This document shows, in pieces, positions 11,829 through 22,622 of a stretch of DNA of 64,000 nucleotides (positions within the stretch are counted from its first letter, which is position 1; each line of letters opens with the position of its first letter). Source of the DNA: Dactylis glomerata (Eukaryota; Streptophyta; Magnoliopsida; Poales; Poaceae). The stretch lies in NCBI GenBank assembly GCA_007115705.1, contig QXEO01000155.1:1027903-1091902 (forward strand), given 5' to 3'. The notes beneath the pieces were generated by a model. The model searched no databases and was not told the DNA's origin. It worked only from the letters and a program-made list of their open reading frames with translations. The position numbers and the translations under genes are program-made.

Positions 11829-11836
11829 TATATAAA
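11829..11836 (+). promoter_or_regulatory. TATA box of element A 5' LTR
   Basis: TATATAAA lies just after the GC-rich inverted repeat. The same box recurs in the 3' LTR near 15597 and, as TATATAAA or TATAAAG, in the related LTRs of elements B, E and F. Confidence 0.7.
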
Positions 11837-13012
11837 GCCTCAGGACGGAAAACCCTAAGGGAGTCGACAAAATTTCTAGAACAGTTCCGCAGCTCCGCCG
11901 CCGCCGTCGACAAATTTCGGGGGACAGAAGTCTCTGATCCGGCACCCTGCCGGGAGGGGGAAGTGCCCCCGGAGCCATCTCCATCGGTCTCCATCGCCGT
12001 CTCCGCCGTCTCCATCGACCTCACCGCCATCTCCATCAACCTTGCTGTCTCCTATGATGAGGAGGGAGTAGTTCATCCCCGGGGCTAAGGGCTCTACCGG
12101 TAGCTATGTGGTTCACCTCTCTCTCCCATGATGTGATCTTTATGTGATCGTGAGCTTTGTATCATGTTGAACAAGTAGATGTTATTATTCAGATATTATG
12201 TGTACTCTAGTGGTGTTATTAAAGTAATCTATTCCTCCTGCCATGGTGTAACGGTGACAGTGCGTGCATCATGGTGGTACTTGGTCTAGGCTACGATTGT
12301 GATCTTTTATGGGTTATGAGAATAATTATCACTATGATAGTATTGAAGTGATCTATTCCTCCTTTCATGGTGTAATGTTGACAGTGTGTGCACCGTGTTA
12401 GTACTTGGTCTAAGTTGCAATAATATCTATCTTGAGTTGTGATTTAATTTGGATATATCTATGAGTGGTGTTTGTCCAGTACTTGATGAACTTTAAGGGG
12501 TGCTTCTGTAGCCACTACGCAATGATTAGTGTTATTCAATAGGAGAGTAATTCAGAGTACCATAGTGAAGAGAAGTTGTTTATTTGTTCAATCATGTTAT
12601 ATTTGTTGGGAGTGTGTCCACTAGTGAAAGTATGATCCCTAGACCTTGTTTCCAAGCATTGCACACCGTTTACTTACTGTTTTGTTACATGTTTGCTCGC
12701 AGCGATATTTATTTCAGACCACATTTGCTACTTATAATCATCTATACCACTTGTGTTTCACTATCTCTTCACCGAACTAGTGCACCTATACATCTTACAA
12801 GTGTATTGGGTGTGTTGGGGACACAAGAGACTTTCTGTATCGTAATTGCAGGGTTGCTTGACAGGGATAGCTTTGACCTCTTCCTCCCTGAGTTCGATAA
12901 ACCTTGGGTGATCCACTTAAGGGAAACTTGCTGCTGTTCTACAAACCTCTGCACTTGGAGGCCCAACACTGTCTACAAGAACAGACGCGTGCGTAGACAT
13001 CAAGCTCTTTTC

Positions 13013-13030
13013 TGGCGCCGTTGCCGGGGA
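13013..13030 (+). other. Primer binding site of element A (tRNA-Asp type)
   Basis: TGGCGCCGTTGCCGGGGA starts ten bases after the 5' LTR. It is complementary to a tRNA-Asp 3' end, the primer typical of Athila/Tat elements. The same motif occurs in elements B, C and D. Confidence 0.88.
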
Positions 13031-13142
13031 GGTAAGGTAAAAGGTACTCGCATCCTCCTGTGTGAGTGCTCGGAGTTATTTCCTTTAGATTCTGCAATTA
13101 TATCTTTTTGTTTCTTGTTTTTATTTTCATTGGTTAGGCTTA

Positions 13143-13979
13143 ATGGAAAACAAAGAGTTCTTTAGTCTTTTTCCTGATTTTAGATTTGAAGAGAAAATTG
13201 AAAATCCTTTGGAGCTTATTTCGCATAGCAATATTATTAGTACGAATGCTTTGAATACTGTTAATGCTAATGCTATAGAAAAGTCTAAGCTTGGGGAAGC
13301 TGGTTTTGTTAAGTATGATATTTTTAGTCCCCCAGCTTTAGCGGAGAAGGTTTGTTCTGATAATATTTTATCTCCCATATGTGATGTTCCTTCTTATGAT
13401 GATATGTTTGAAGAATATGCTTTGCGAAATAGTTGTTCTTTAGCTTGTGATGATACTAAACCTCTAGTTTATGATGGCTATGATGATGAGTATAATATTT
13501 TCAGTTCACCTACTATTGAGGATAAAATTAGTTATGATTACAATATGCCTCCTATTTATGATGATTATGGTGATGAGAATAATTATTCTGTTGAATCTAC
13601 TCCTACTACTATTGTTCCTGTGGTGAGTATTAATTCTTTTATGCATGTGGCTCATGATAGAGATCCTTTATGTGATAGTTATATTATTAATTATATTCAT
13701 GATGCTACTGAAAGTTATTATGAGAGAGGGAAACATGGTTTGATGGATCTCAACAATATTAAGTTTCCACTCTTTATGTTGCAAATCTTGAAGTGGCACT
13801 TGTTTTATCTATCCATGCTTGCTACTGTGTGCCTCGTTGATTTATTTTCTTACAAGATTCCTATGCGTAGGAAGTGGTTCAGATATAAATGTCTTTCACA
13901 TTTGCTTTTTGATGCTCTCTATTGCTTTAAGTTCCTATATGGCGCCTTTGCCTCAAGCTCTTATATGGCGCCCACATGA
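13143..13979 (+). CDS. Element A ORF: 278-residue acidic protein of unknown function with C-terminal hydrophobic segment
   Basis: I do not recognise this protein as gag, protease or pol. It starts at the first ATG after the primer site and is open throughout. Residues 57-89 and 116-146 look like two copies of one module (YDIFSPP.../YNIFSSP..., then K, then a P-I-C/Y-D turn), separated by Asp/Tyr-rich sequence. Residues 209-236 form a strongly hydrophobic stretch (FMLQILKWHLFYLSMLATVC) followed by a basic patch (MRRKWFRYK, 241-249), and a second hydrophobic stretch lies at 251-270. That layout could be a membrane anchor with an acidic outer part, but this is inference. It is preceded by the primer site and followed by about 1.2 kb of non-coding DNA. 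It is the only uninterrupted element ORF in the window. Confidence 0.7.
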   Translation: MENKEFFSLFPDFRFEEKIENPLELISHSNIISTNALNTVNANAIEKSKLGEAGFVKYDIFSPPALAEKVCSDNILSPICDVPSYDDMFEEYALRNSCSLACDDTKPLVYDGYDDEYNIFSSPTIEDKISYDYNMPPIYDDYGDENNYSVESTPTTIVPVVSINSFMHVAHDRDPLCDSYIINYIHDATESYYERGKHGLMDLNNIKFPLFMLQILKWHLFYLSMLATVCLVDLFSYKIPMRRKWFRYKCLSHLLFDALYCFKFLYGAFASSSYMAPT

Positions 13980-15211
13980 GCATCTTTGCAAATTACTGCG
14001 CCTAGCTCAAAGGCGTTAAAGAAAAGCACTCTTGGGAGATAACCCATTGTTTATTTTCAGTACTTTTTCTTTTATTTGAGTCTTGGAAGTTATTACTACT
14101 GTAATAACCGCTCCTTATCCTTTTTATTTCGTTTTTGTGCCAAGAGAAGCCTCTAATTTGAGTGAGGTAAGATTTGGGGATGTTGCTGTCCTGAAACTAT
14201 TTTCGGTGCTGTACCGTAAAAATTCGTATAAATTCTCTGTATATATTTTGGACCTGAGATTTCTTGTGCATATGTCCCAGGTTATATCCAAACTTTCGTT
14301 AGTTGAATACTTTTTGATTTGAGCAACAGAAAACCCCTCAAAACTTCGACCTTTGTCAGCTGTTCTGTTTTGACAGATTTCTGCTAATATTTGTGTTTGC
14401 CACTTTATCGCTTTCTTTTGAGTTCTTTTGATCATGGAACTTTTGGGGAAGTTGCTACAGTAGTATTTGCTTTATATGTGGTAGTTTTGAGTTGAAACCT
14501 GAAGCAAAAAGAGGTTGATTATATGTTATGCTACACTAATGTTGCTAATAGATTTGTGTTTAGTTTTGTATGAAGGAAGTTTTCAAGTGTAGGGATTGGA
14601 GAATGATGAGATGAGTTGAAGAATGGACAAAAGCTCATGCTTGCAGATGCCCATGCATCACCCCAAGAAATATCCAAGAAGTACAAGCGTCAAAGCTTGG
14701 GGATGCCCTCCGCGAAGGGCCTTTCTTTTACTTTTATGTTGAGTCACCACCTTCTTTCTTTATGCACCATTAAGAGAGCATAGTTGTCATTCTTAGTATA
14801 ATGTGCATTGTCCCAAAGTTTTCATTGATTGATTCATATTGTTAGTTTCACTTGTTCCTAAATTATTTGTATCTAGTCACCCTCTTAAACTTGAAGGTGT
14901 CCTATGCATTTATGTTTTGCTCTCCATGAAGGACAAGCTGAAAACCATTTGTATGTTTTTCCTTATGATTTGAACACACGTTTGACTTTCATTGTTTCAT
15001 TATTCATGATCTTTTGTTTGTGTTCTTTTTCATGTTATAACATGGTTGCTAAGTTTATATTGTCAAGATTATATCTTTCATGCCCATGTTTTAAGTTCTT
15101 ATGATCCCAGCTCACAAATGCTTACATATATGATCAAGATTGTGTAGGTGCATGTCACCTCAAAAATTATTCTTTTGTTATCACTTACCTACTCGAGGAC
15201 GAGCAGGAGTT
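13980..15211 (+). other. Element A non-coding 3' internal region
   Basis: There is no coding signal. The sequence matches the 3' internal regions of elements B (39863-42786), D (49876-52734) and E (58027-60102), but about 2 kb present in those is missing here at the point after GGGGATGCCC near 14710. It contains an extra polypurine-like AAGCTTGGGGATGCC copy at 14694-14708. Confidence 0.75.
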
Positions 15212-15225
15212 AAGCTTGGGGATGC
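15212..15225 (+). other. Polypurine tract region of element A
   Basis: AAGCTTGGGGATGC directly precedes the TG of the 3' LTR. It is in the same place, and nearly the same sequence, as in elements B, D and E. Confidence 0.75.
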
Positions 15226-16770
15226 TGATACGTCTCAAACGTATCTATAATTTTTGATGCTTTATGCTTGTTTTTACACCATTTGCCTTATGTTTTGTTA
15301 CACTTCGTGGCATTTTTATGCGCTTTCCAGAACTAACCTATTGACAAGATGCCACAGTGCCAGTTCCCTGTTTTCTGCTGTTTTTGTGTTTCAGAAGTGA
15401 TACACAGGAAATATTCTCGGAATTGGACGAAACAAGTTCCTGAAGTCTTATTTTATCCGGAAGCTTCCAGAGATCCGAAGGAGAGTAGGAGAGGGGCCAC
15501 CAGGCCCCCTCACACGTGGCTCGCGTGGCCAGGGGCCTGGCCACGCCGCCATGGCGTGAGGGCCCCTGGCCCCACTCCTGACATCGCCCCTTCGCCTATA
15601 TAAAGCCTCGGGATGAAAAACCCTAAGGGAGTCGACAAAATTTCCAGAACAGTTCCGCAGCTCCGCCGCCGCCGTCGACAAATTTCGGGGGACAGAAGTC
15701 TCTGTTCCGGCACCCTGCCGGGACAGGGAAGTGCCCCCGGAGCCATCTCCATCGGTCTCCATCGCCGTCTCCGCCGTCTCCATCGACCTCACCGCCATCT
15801 CCATCAACCTTGATGTCTCCTATGATGAGGAGGGAGTAGTTCATCCCCGGGGCTAAGGGCTCTACCGGTAGCTATGTGGTTCACCTCTCTCTCCCATGAT
15901 GTGATCTTTATGTGATCGTGAGCTTTGTATCATGTTGAACAAGTAGATGTTATTATTCAGATATTATGTGTACTCTAGTGGTGTTATTAAAGTAATCTAT
16001 TCCTCCTGCCATGGTGTAACGGTGACAATGCGTGCAGCATGGTGGTACTTGGTCTAGGCTACGATTGTGATCTTTTATGGGTTATGAGAATAATTATCAC
16101 TATGATAGTATTGAAGTGATCTATTCCTCCTTTCATGGTGTAATGTTGACAGTGTGTACACCGTGTTAGTACTTGGTCTAAGTTGCAATAATATCTATCT
16201 TGAGTTGTGATTTGAGTTGGATATATCTATGAGTGGTGTTTGTCAAGTACTTGATGAACTTTAAGGGGTGCTTCTATAGCCACTACGCAATGATTAGTGT
16301 TATTCAATAGGAGAGTAATTCAGAGTACCATAGTGAAGAGAAGTTGTTTATTTGTTCAATCATGTTATATTTGTTTGGAGTGTGTCCACTAGTGAAAGTA
16401 TGATCCCTAGGCCTTGTTTCCAAGCATTGCACACCGTTTACTTGCTGTTTTGTTACATGTTTGCTCGCAGCGATATTTATTTCAGACCACATTTGCTACT
16501 TATAATCATCTATACCACTTGTGTTTCACTATCTCTTCGCCGAACTAGTGCACCTATACATCTTACAAGTGTATTGGGTGTGTTGGGGACACAAGAGACT
16601 TTCTGTATCGTAATTGCAGGGTTGCTTGAGAGGGATAGCTTTGACCTCTTCCTCCCTGAGTTTGATAAACCTTGGGTGATCCACTTAAGAGAAACTTGTT
16701 GCTGTTCTACAAACCTCTGCACTTGGAGGCCCAACACTGTCTACAAGAACAGACGCGTGCGTAGACATCA
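15226..16770 (+). repeat. Element A 3' LTR
   Basis: It is the same length as the 5' LTR, with TG...CA ends, and is followed by CACCC. It carries the same GC-rich inverted repeat (15493-15573). LINE2 ORF1 resumes directly afterwards on the minus strand. Confidence 0.95.
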
Positions 16771-16775
16771 CACCC

Positions 16776-17983
16776 TGCCCCTCCTTTACCCTCCAGACTT
16801 GTTTTGTGCCTCTTTTACGAGATTTCGGGCTACTAGGTGCAGGGGGTGCAGAGCTGCTACCACCAGATACATTTCTTCCCTTCCTTACATAAGTGCCTCG
16901 CTTGGTTTTCGATGGTAAAACCCTCTCCTCTGACGGCCTGCCCCCACCATTGTCTTGAACCCAGTGGTTCTTGACAGGGCTTCTGACCTCCTCCCTTCCA
17001 TTACGGCGGTCAACCTCGCCAGTGCGAGAGGACCCCGAAATAGTATAATCACAAAACAGACTTCTACGAGGAGGCAGATCATGGACCCGAGCTCCACCTC
17101 CATTTAAATTTCCTGAATCACCATCTCCTGAGCGGCTTGAGAAACTCCCCGATGAAACGGTTGGCCTCTGAGCAGGAACTGGTTTCTTCTTTTTGCCCGG
17201 GGAACATCTCAGCCATTCTCCCCACTGCTTCAACTCTTGCTTTTCAGCTAGACATTTGCCATCCGGGTGAATCAGTAGCCCACAATCGAAACAAAAATGA
17301 GGTATTTTTTCATACTTCAGGTCGAACCAGTGTCCAACCTCCTATTCTTCTGACTCACGGATGCGAACGCCACACAGAAGTGGCTGATCCACCCGGATAG
17401 CCACTCTGATTCGGAGTTCCTCTCCCCACGCCATACCATCTTCCTCCACATCAACCGATCGGTATTCACCAATCCAGTTACCAATCAACTCACCATACAC
17501 CCTATTCATCATGTCCAAAGGCAAGTCAAGAACCCTAACCCAAACCTCCATCTTGTTGAAGACCATGTCCGACGGCCTAATTGATCCATCATGTTCCTGC
17601 AGCAACAGAGGATGAAAGTCGAATTGCCAGGGTCCGTTCTCCACCGCCTGCTTCCAGTCACCCTCAGAACTGAAGCGAACCACAAACTTGTTCTCCCCAA
17701 TATCCTTAAACTGGGCTTCACCATGCAGCCCCCAAGCCCTATGCATCGTGCGCTCGAGCACCGAGATCAGCACCTTTCTTGGCGTAAAAGCTTTTCCCAC
17801 TGCAACCCACTTAGGTTTCGGGATCTGCGCAGGCTCCCTTGATTTGACGACGAGACCCGTCGCCTCCTTCTCCGACAGCACCAGATCTCCCAGGATAGCC
17901 GATAGCCCAGCCGAAACCTCCTCATCTCCTTTCGTCGGCGAGATCAAAACCTCCTGCGAACCGGACGTTGCCTTGCGAGACAT
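16776..17983 (-). pseudogene. LINE2 ORF1 (DUF4283-like domain and CCHC zinc knuckle), split by element A
   Basis: The start is ATG 17983-17981 after about 240 bases of 5' untranslated region. The N-terminal 213 codons hold a DUF4283-like domain (WVAVGKAFTPRK, GPWQFDFHPLLLQ, MEVWVRVLDLPLD). An in-frame TAG (17344-17342) precedes a clean zinc knuckle Cys-X2-Cys-X4-His-X4-Cys (CFDCGLLIHPDGKC) in the same phase. A basic Ser-rich tail follows to the insertion point of element A at 16775. The last part of ORF1 continues at 11452-11282. The protein would coat the LINE RNA. Confidence 0.85.
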
Positions 17984-18221
17984 GCCGAAGAAGGCAGGTG
18001 AATCGGGGAATCAGAGAATCCGTACCTCCTTCGCGAACCAACGCCGAGAGCCAATCCCAGAGCCAACCACCAATGGACTACGCCGTCGCAATCCACCGGG
18101 ATCGGCGAAGACAACCAACCCCTGAGGAGAAACCCTAGCCTACTCGCGATCACCTCTCGATCGCCCTAGCGTAACTCTCGCTCGTGGTGGACCCGTGCTA
18201 AAAAAACGCCTGGTGTGTCGT

Positions 18222-19476
18222 GCTGACTTTCTTCGTGAAATGGTAAACTTAGCAAAAGATAACCCATACCCCATTCTTATTGGGGGGGGACTTCAATTTG
18301 CTAAGATTCCCATTTGAGAAGAGTAAAGGCCGGTTTGACGATCATTGGCCGTTCTTATTCAATGTTGTCATAGACAGCTTGGATTTAAGGGAGGTTTCAA
18401 TGGTTGGCAGACAATTCACTTGGGCAAATAATCTTCCAGATCCCACATACGAAAAGCTCGATAGGGTAATGATGGATTCAGATTGGGAAGACAAATTCCC
18501 AATGGTCTCAGTACGAGCTTTGGAACAAATTGAGGCTCTGTCGGATCATGCTCCTATTCTCATGACTACCGGTTCTGTAAGACCACCTTGTATTCGCCGG
18601 TTCAACTTTGAACTCGGATGGCTTCACAGGGATGGTTTTTATGATATGGTCAAGTCTGTTTGGGAGCACCCAGTTGTAGGTCGGTCCCCAATTGAAAGGT
18701 GGAACAATAAAATCCGATCTGTTCGGAAACACCTTGGCGGTTGGGCAAGACATACGACAGGGATTTTAAAAAAAGAAAAAGTTCGACTTTCAAGTATCAT
18801 AGATAACCTCGAGGGGATCGCTGAAGTCCGGCCATTATTGCCGCAGGAGATTGAACTTAAAAATCAATCTAATGCGGAAATAGCTAAGCTACTTCGTGAG
18901 GAGGAAATCAAATGGTATCAGCGGTCCAAGAGTCAATTTATTTTGGAAGGAGATGCGAATACAAGATACTTTCATAGTGTAGCTAATGGCAGACACTGAA
19001 AGAAACTTATCCATTCTCTTATCCAAGATGAAGGGACTATTGAGGGACACGAAAATCTAAAGTTATACATTACAAACTATTATAAGGGTCTGTTCGGTTC
19101 TCCTGATGAAGGTAACTTTAGTATGGATGAGTCCATAATGGATGATATACCCCAGGTTTCCGTTGAAGAAAACAACTTCTTAACTGCACTCTACTCAGAG
19201 GACGAAGTTAAGAAGGCTGTTTTCCAAATGGAACACAACAAAGCCCCGGGTCCGGATGGCTTCCCAGCTGAATTTTATCAAAACTTTTGGGAAATTATCA
19301 AGTCTGACCTTCTCGAGTTGTTCACATTCTTACATGCTGGACAACTTGATTTGTTTCATCTCAATTTTGGTGAGATAATTTTATTACTTAAGATTAAGAA
19401 AGCAGAAAGGATCCAACAATATGCCTTCTTAATGTTAGTTTTAAAATTTTCACCAAAGTTGCTACGATCAGGCTAA
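18222..19476 (+). pseudogene. LINE1 ORF2, second part: endonuclease C-terminus and reverse transcriptase N-terminus
   Basis: The frame resumes after LINE2 with GGDFNLLRF and TWANN, conserved endonuclease motifs, and SDHAPI, which carries the catalytic Asp-His pair. A run of eight G (18282-18289) where seven keep frame makes a +1 shift. TGA at 18997-18999 interrupts the linker. The frame then stays open into NKAPGPDGFPAEFY, the conserved entry to the L1 reverse transcriptase. After QQY at about 19420 roughly ten bases appear missing relative to the family pattern, and the frame ends at 19476. Confidence 0.87.
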
Positions 19477-21542
19477 ACACGGTGGCTGACCATGTTGTTC
19501 GTCCCTCTCAGACAACTTTCATGCAAGGAAGGAATATACTCGATGGAGTGGCCATCCTGCATGAAACAGTCCACGAACTACATAGTAAAAAGCTGAATGG
19601 GGTTATTTTAAAAATAGATTTTGAAAAAGCTTATGACAAAGTTAAATGGTCTTTCCTACAACAAACTTTGAGAATGAAAGGTTTTTCTAACGAGTGGCGC
19701 GCTCTCATACATAGCTTTGTGTCTGGAGGTAGTGTGGCAATTAAGGTCAATGATGACACGGGCCACTACTTCCGGACAAAAAAAGGGCTAAGACAAGGTG
19801 ACCCATTATCACCCATGTTATTTAACATTGTGGCTGATATGTTAGCCATTATGATTGAGCGCGCAAAGATTGATGGTCAATTTGAAGGTGTGATTCCTCA
19901 TCTTGTTGATGGACGTCTTTCAATCCTTCAATATGCCGATGATACTATTCTTTTTATGGAACATGACTTGGAAAAGGCTAAAAATCTGAAGTTGACACAT
20001 TCAGTTTTTGAGCAGCTATCCGGTCTAAAAATCAACTTCCATAAAAGTGAATTATATTGTTTTGGCGAGGATCAAGATCAGGCCCAGTTGTATGCGGAGT
20101 TATTTGGATGCAACCAGGGCGAGTTTCCAATTAGATATTTGGGGATTCCGATTCATTTTCGGAGATTAACAAATGCTGAATGGAAAATTGTTGAGGAAAG
20201 GTTACAATTGCGTTTAAGTAGTTGGAAGGGTAAACTATTGTCCATAGGAGGAAGATTGGTTCTCATAAATTCAGTCCTGTCAAACATGGTACTGTATATG
20301 TTATCTTTCTTCCTTCTCCCAAAAGGAGTCTTGAAAAGGTTGGATTTCTTCCGTTCAAGATTCTTTTGGCAGGGCGATAGTGAAAAGAAAAAATATAGAC
20401 TGGCTAAGTGGAGTATCGTTTGCCGCCCAAAAGATCAAGGGGGACTAGGTATTCAGGATCTTGAGGTCAAGAATATGGCCCTTCTTGGGAAATGGCTCTT
20501 CAGATTATTAACTGAGGACGGGGTTTGGCAAACGCTTCTTAGACGAAAATATGTCGGCTTGAAAGCTTTATCACAGGTTTTATGGAAACCTGGTGATTCA
20601 CACTTTTGGGCCGGACTCATGGCAACGAAAAAACACTTTTTCGGTCATGGAAAATTTTCGATTAAGGATGGATCTGAGGTACGTTTTTGGGGAGATAAGT
20701 GGCTTGGTACCACTACACTCCGAGAACAGTATCCGGCATTATATGATATTGTGCGTCATAAGGGTGATACAATTGCCCATGTTTTGGAGTCTAATCCTCC
20801 AAATGTGATGTTCAGGAGGAATTTATATGGTCCTAGACTTGTTTCGTGGGAGAACTTGCTTCAACGCTTGGCTTCTGTCCAATTAACAGATGGGAAAGAT
20901 GAATTTCAATGGAATCTACATGAGAATGGAAAGTTCTCGGTGGCTTCTATGTACAATGCGCTCATTTCATCAGACTTACCAGTTCTAGATAATAAGAAAA
21001 TCTTGAAGATGAAGATCCCACTTAAAAACAAAATATTTGCATGGTATCTTCGCCGAGGGGTTATTCTTACCAAAGATAATCTTATTAAGCGGAATTGGCA
21101 TGGAAGTAAAACATGTGTTTTCTGTTCTCATGATGAGGTAATAAAACATTTGTTTTTCCAATGCAACTTTGCACGTTCTATATGATCAGTCATCCAAGCG
21201 GCTTCAGGCTTGTATCCACTAACTAGTATTGCCAATGTCTTTGGGAATTGGGTACATGGTATCGATAACAATTATAGAATTCTTCTTAGGGTGGGAGCGA
21301 TGGCACTAATTTGGTCGCTATGGCTATGTAGAAATGACAAAGTCTTTGATAATAAATCATCTTCTCTCTTGCAGGTTATCTACAGATGTACGGGCACTCT
21401 TCTACTATGGTCACAGCTACACCGATCGGAGGACCACGACCTCTTTTCGAAGGTGTGCACGCGCCTAGAGGATACGGTGAGGGACCTTTTCTCGCATCAT
21501 GGATGGCAGTATAATCTGCGGATTGACCCTCCACCAGATTAG
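19420..21542 (+). pseudogene. LINE1 ORF2, third part: reverse transcriptase palm and C-terminal zinc-finger-like region
   Basis: A 567-codon open stretch (from 19482) carries the reverse transcriptase signatures KIDFEKAYDKVKW, LRQGDPLSPMLF and the catalytic YADDT. These catalyse target-primed cDNA synthesis. The C-terminal part resembles the zf-RVT region of plant LINEs, with a Cys-X2-Cys...His-X4-Cys arrangement (CVFCSHDEVIKHLFFQC). TGA at 21183-21185 lies where Trp would be expected. The same frame then runs on to TAG at 21540-21542. Unlike LINE2, I see no RNase H domain after it. Confidence 0.88.
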
Positions 21543-21693
21543 GCGTTTTATAATTTCTCATTCTGATATGTAATTCGTCTACTTATTTCCTTTTTAGAAC
21601 TGTTTGAACCTTGTTTGAGTCGGTTGTGTGCATCATCGCTATGCAGAGGCCGGGTGTAATACTTAACTTTTAAGTAATATAAAGCCCATTTTC

Positions 21694-21705
21694 AAAAAAA
21701 AAAAA
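21694..21705 (+). other. Poly(A) tail of LINE1
   Basis: Twelve A residues follow a short stem-loop (ACTTAA/TTAAGT, 21660-21674) at the end of the LINE1 3' untranslated region. This marks the 3' end of the element. Confidence 0.85.
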
Positions 21706-22622
21706 GTTGAGAAAAAAAACTCAGTTGAGATCCAATTACAACTCACATACTAACATACAAATCGCCATAAAATCAGCTCCAAGCTAATCCTCTCCTGATA
21801 GATTGAGATTTGAGAACTAGCAAAACCCGTAAAAAAGAAACCCATTATCTTTCTCGTAGACAACGAAAACAACACTAGTAGTCGAAATTAAGCTTCGAGG
21901 AGAACGGAGGCGCGTCATTGCGACGGCAGCGCCGTCGAGGAGGGCCGTCGCCCCACGTGTTTGACTACCCAGTGATGAGGCGCCAGCCATCCATGGGCCC
22001 ACCCGGCCGCCGCCCCGGTTCCCGTTTCCACCCAGCTTCCCTGCCTCCCCCGGCGACCGTAGTTACCGCATCTACCCAGTCGGCGCCGCACGTGGGACAC
22101 CACCGAGCAGCTCTCGTCTTCTCGGCGTATTTTTGGCGGGAAACTTGGTCCAGCACAGTCTACAGCTACTCCGCCTACGTCTGACGCTTTCTGGATATGA
22201 GCGGCCCATGCTGTGGCAGGAAGACTGCAGAGGGTGTGGTTTGCCTGAACTGAATTCAATCTCGATGGAGCAATTTTGATGAATTGTTTTCACTGAATCG
22301 AGCTCATTCATTCTAAGAACAAAACATTTCCCTACAATAATAAAAAATAAAGATTGTACAGTTTCTCGTACTACATCTGCCTGTATCCTACGGAGAACAT
22401 GCTACAGCAAAGATTTGATCATCAGCCTCCCTTGCACGCCGACCGGGTCCCCAGCTTTGCTGCAATTGATCGGTCTTCGTCATCGGTCAAAGCGTCCTGC
22501 ATCTCTTGCTCCTTTTTCTGCAAGAATGCAGGGAGAGCAGAGGCAGCAATGCCGAGATAATCGGCAGGCCCTAGGTGTTCTGAAATGTGTGATGCCGCTG
22601 GCCTGAAGAGCGTGGGGATTAG
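21706..22622. other. Intergenic DNA between LINE1 and the WRKY gene
   Basis: No element or coding region is recognised. Bases 22300-22622 probably hold the WRKY 3' untranslated region. There is no AATAAA on the minus strand, but an AATGAA variant lies at 22311-22306. Confidence 0.5.

Larger units (their letters stand above)
11458..13002 (+). repeat. Element A 5' LTR
   Basis: The LTR starts TGATACGTCTCAAACG and ends TAGACATCA. A GC-rich inverted repeat (11725-11805) lies just upstream of a TATATAAA box (11829-11836). Open frames of 80-119 codons in it recur in the other LTR copies and are not genes. Confidence 0.95.
11458..16770 (+). mobile_element. Element A: complete non-autonomous Athila-like LTR retrotransposon
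   Basis: Two LTRs of exactly 1545 bp (11458-13002 and 15226-16770), both TGATACG...ACATCA, enclose a 2223 bp internal region with a tRNA-Asp primer site, one intact ORF, a long non-coding part and a polypurine tract. The target duplication CACCC is perfect (11453-11457 and 16771-16775). No gag, protease, reverse transcriptase or integrase is present, so it must have been mobilised in trans. The LTRs differ at perhaps two dozen sites by eye, which suggests an insertion within the last couple of million years. Confidence 0.95.
7126..18221 (-). mobile_element. LINE2: full-length L1-type LINE, split by element A
   Basis: The element reads on the minus strand from a 5' untranslated region (18221-17984) through ORF1 and ORF2 to a T-run at 7125-7132, which is its poly(A) tail. 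It is flanked by a 14-15 bp target duplication. Without element A and its duplication it is about 5.8 kb, the size of a complete plant L1 element. It differs from LINE1 in having a C-terminal RNase H domain, so it belongs to another lineage. Many frameshifts show it is inactive. Confidence 0.9.
4669..21705 (+). mobile_element. LINE1: L1-type non-LTR retrotransposon, 5'-truncated by the chromovirus, split by LINE2
   Basis: The element consists of 4669-7125 and 18222-21705; everything between belongs to LINE2 and its passenger. It carries ORF1 with a zinc knuckle, then ORF2 with an endonuclease, reverse transcriptase and a C-terminal zinc-finger-like region, and it ends in a 12-base poly(A). 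Its own 5' end lies beyond the chromovirus, so its target duplication cannot be seen. Several stops and frameshifts in both ORFs show it is dead. Confidence 0.9.

Noticed and set aside
13013..13030. tRNA-Asp-like sequences at four places
   Set aside because: They are 18-base primer binding sites next to LTRs, not tRNA genes.
13143..13979. Calling the element A ORF an env-like gene
   Set aside because: The hydrophobic tail is suggestive, but there is no signal peptide, it lies directly after the primer site rather than after pol, and homology cannot be tested here.
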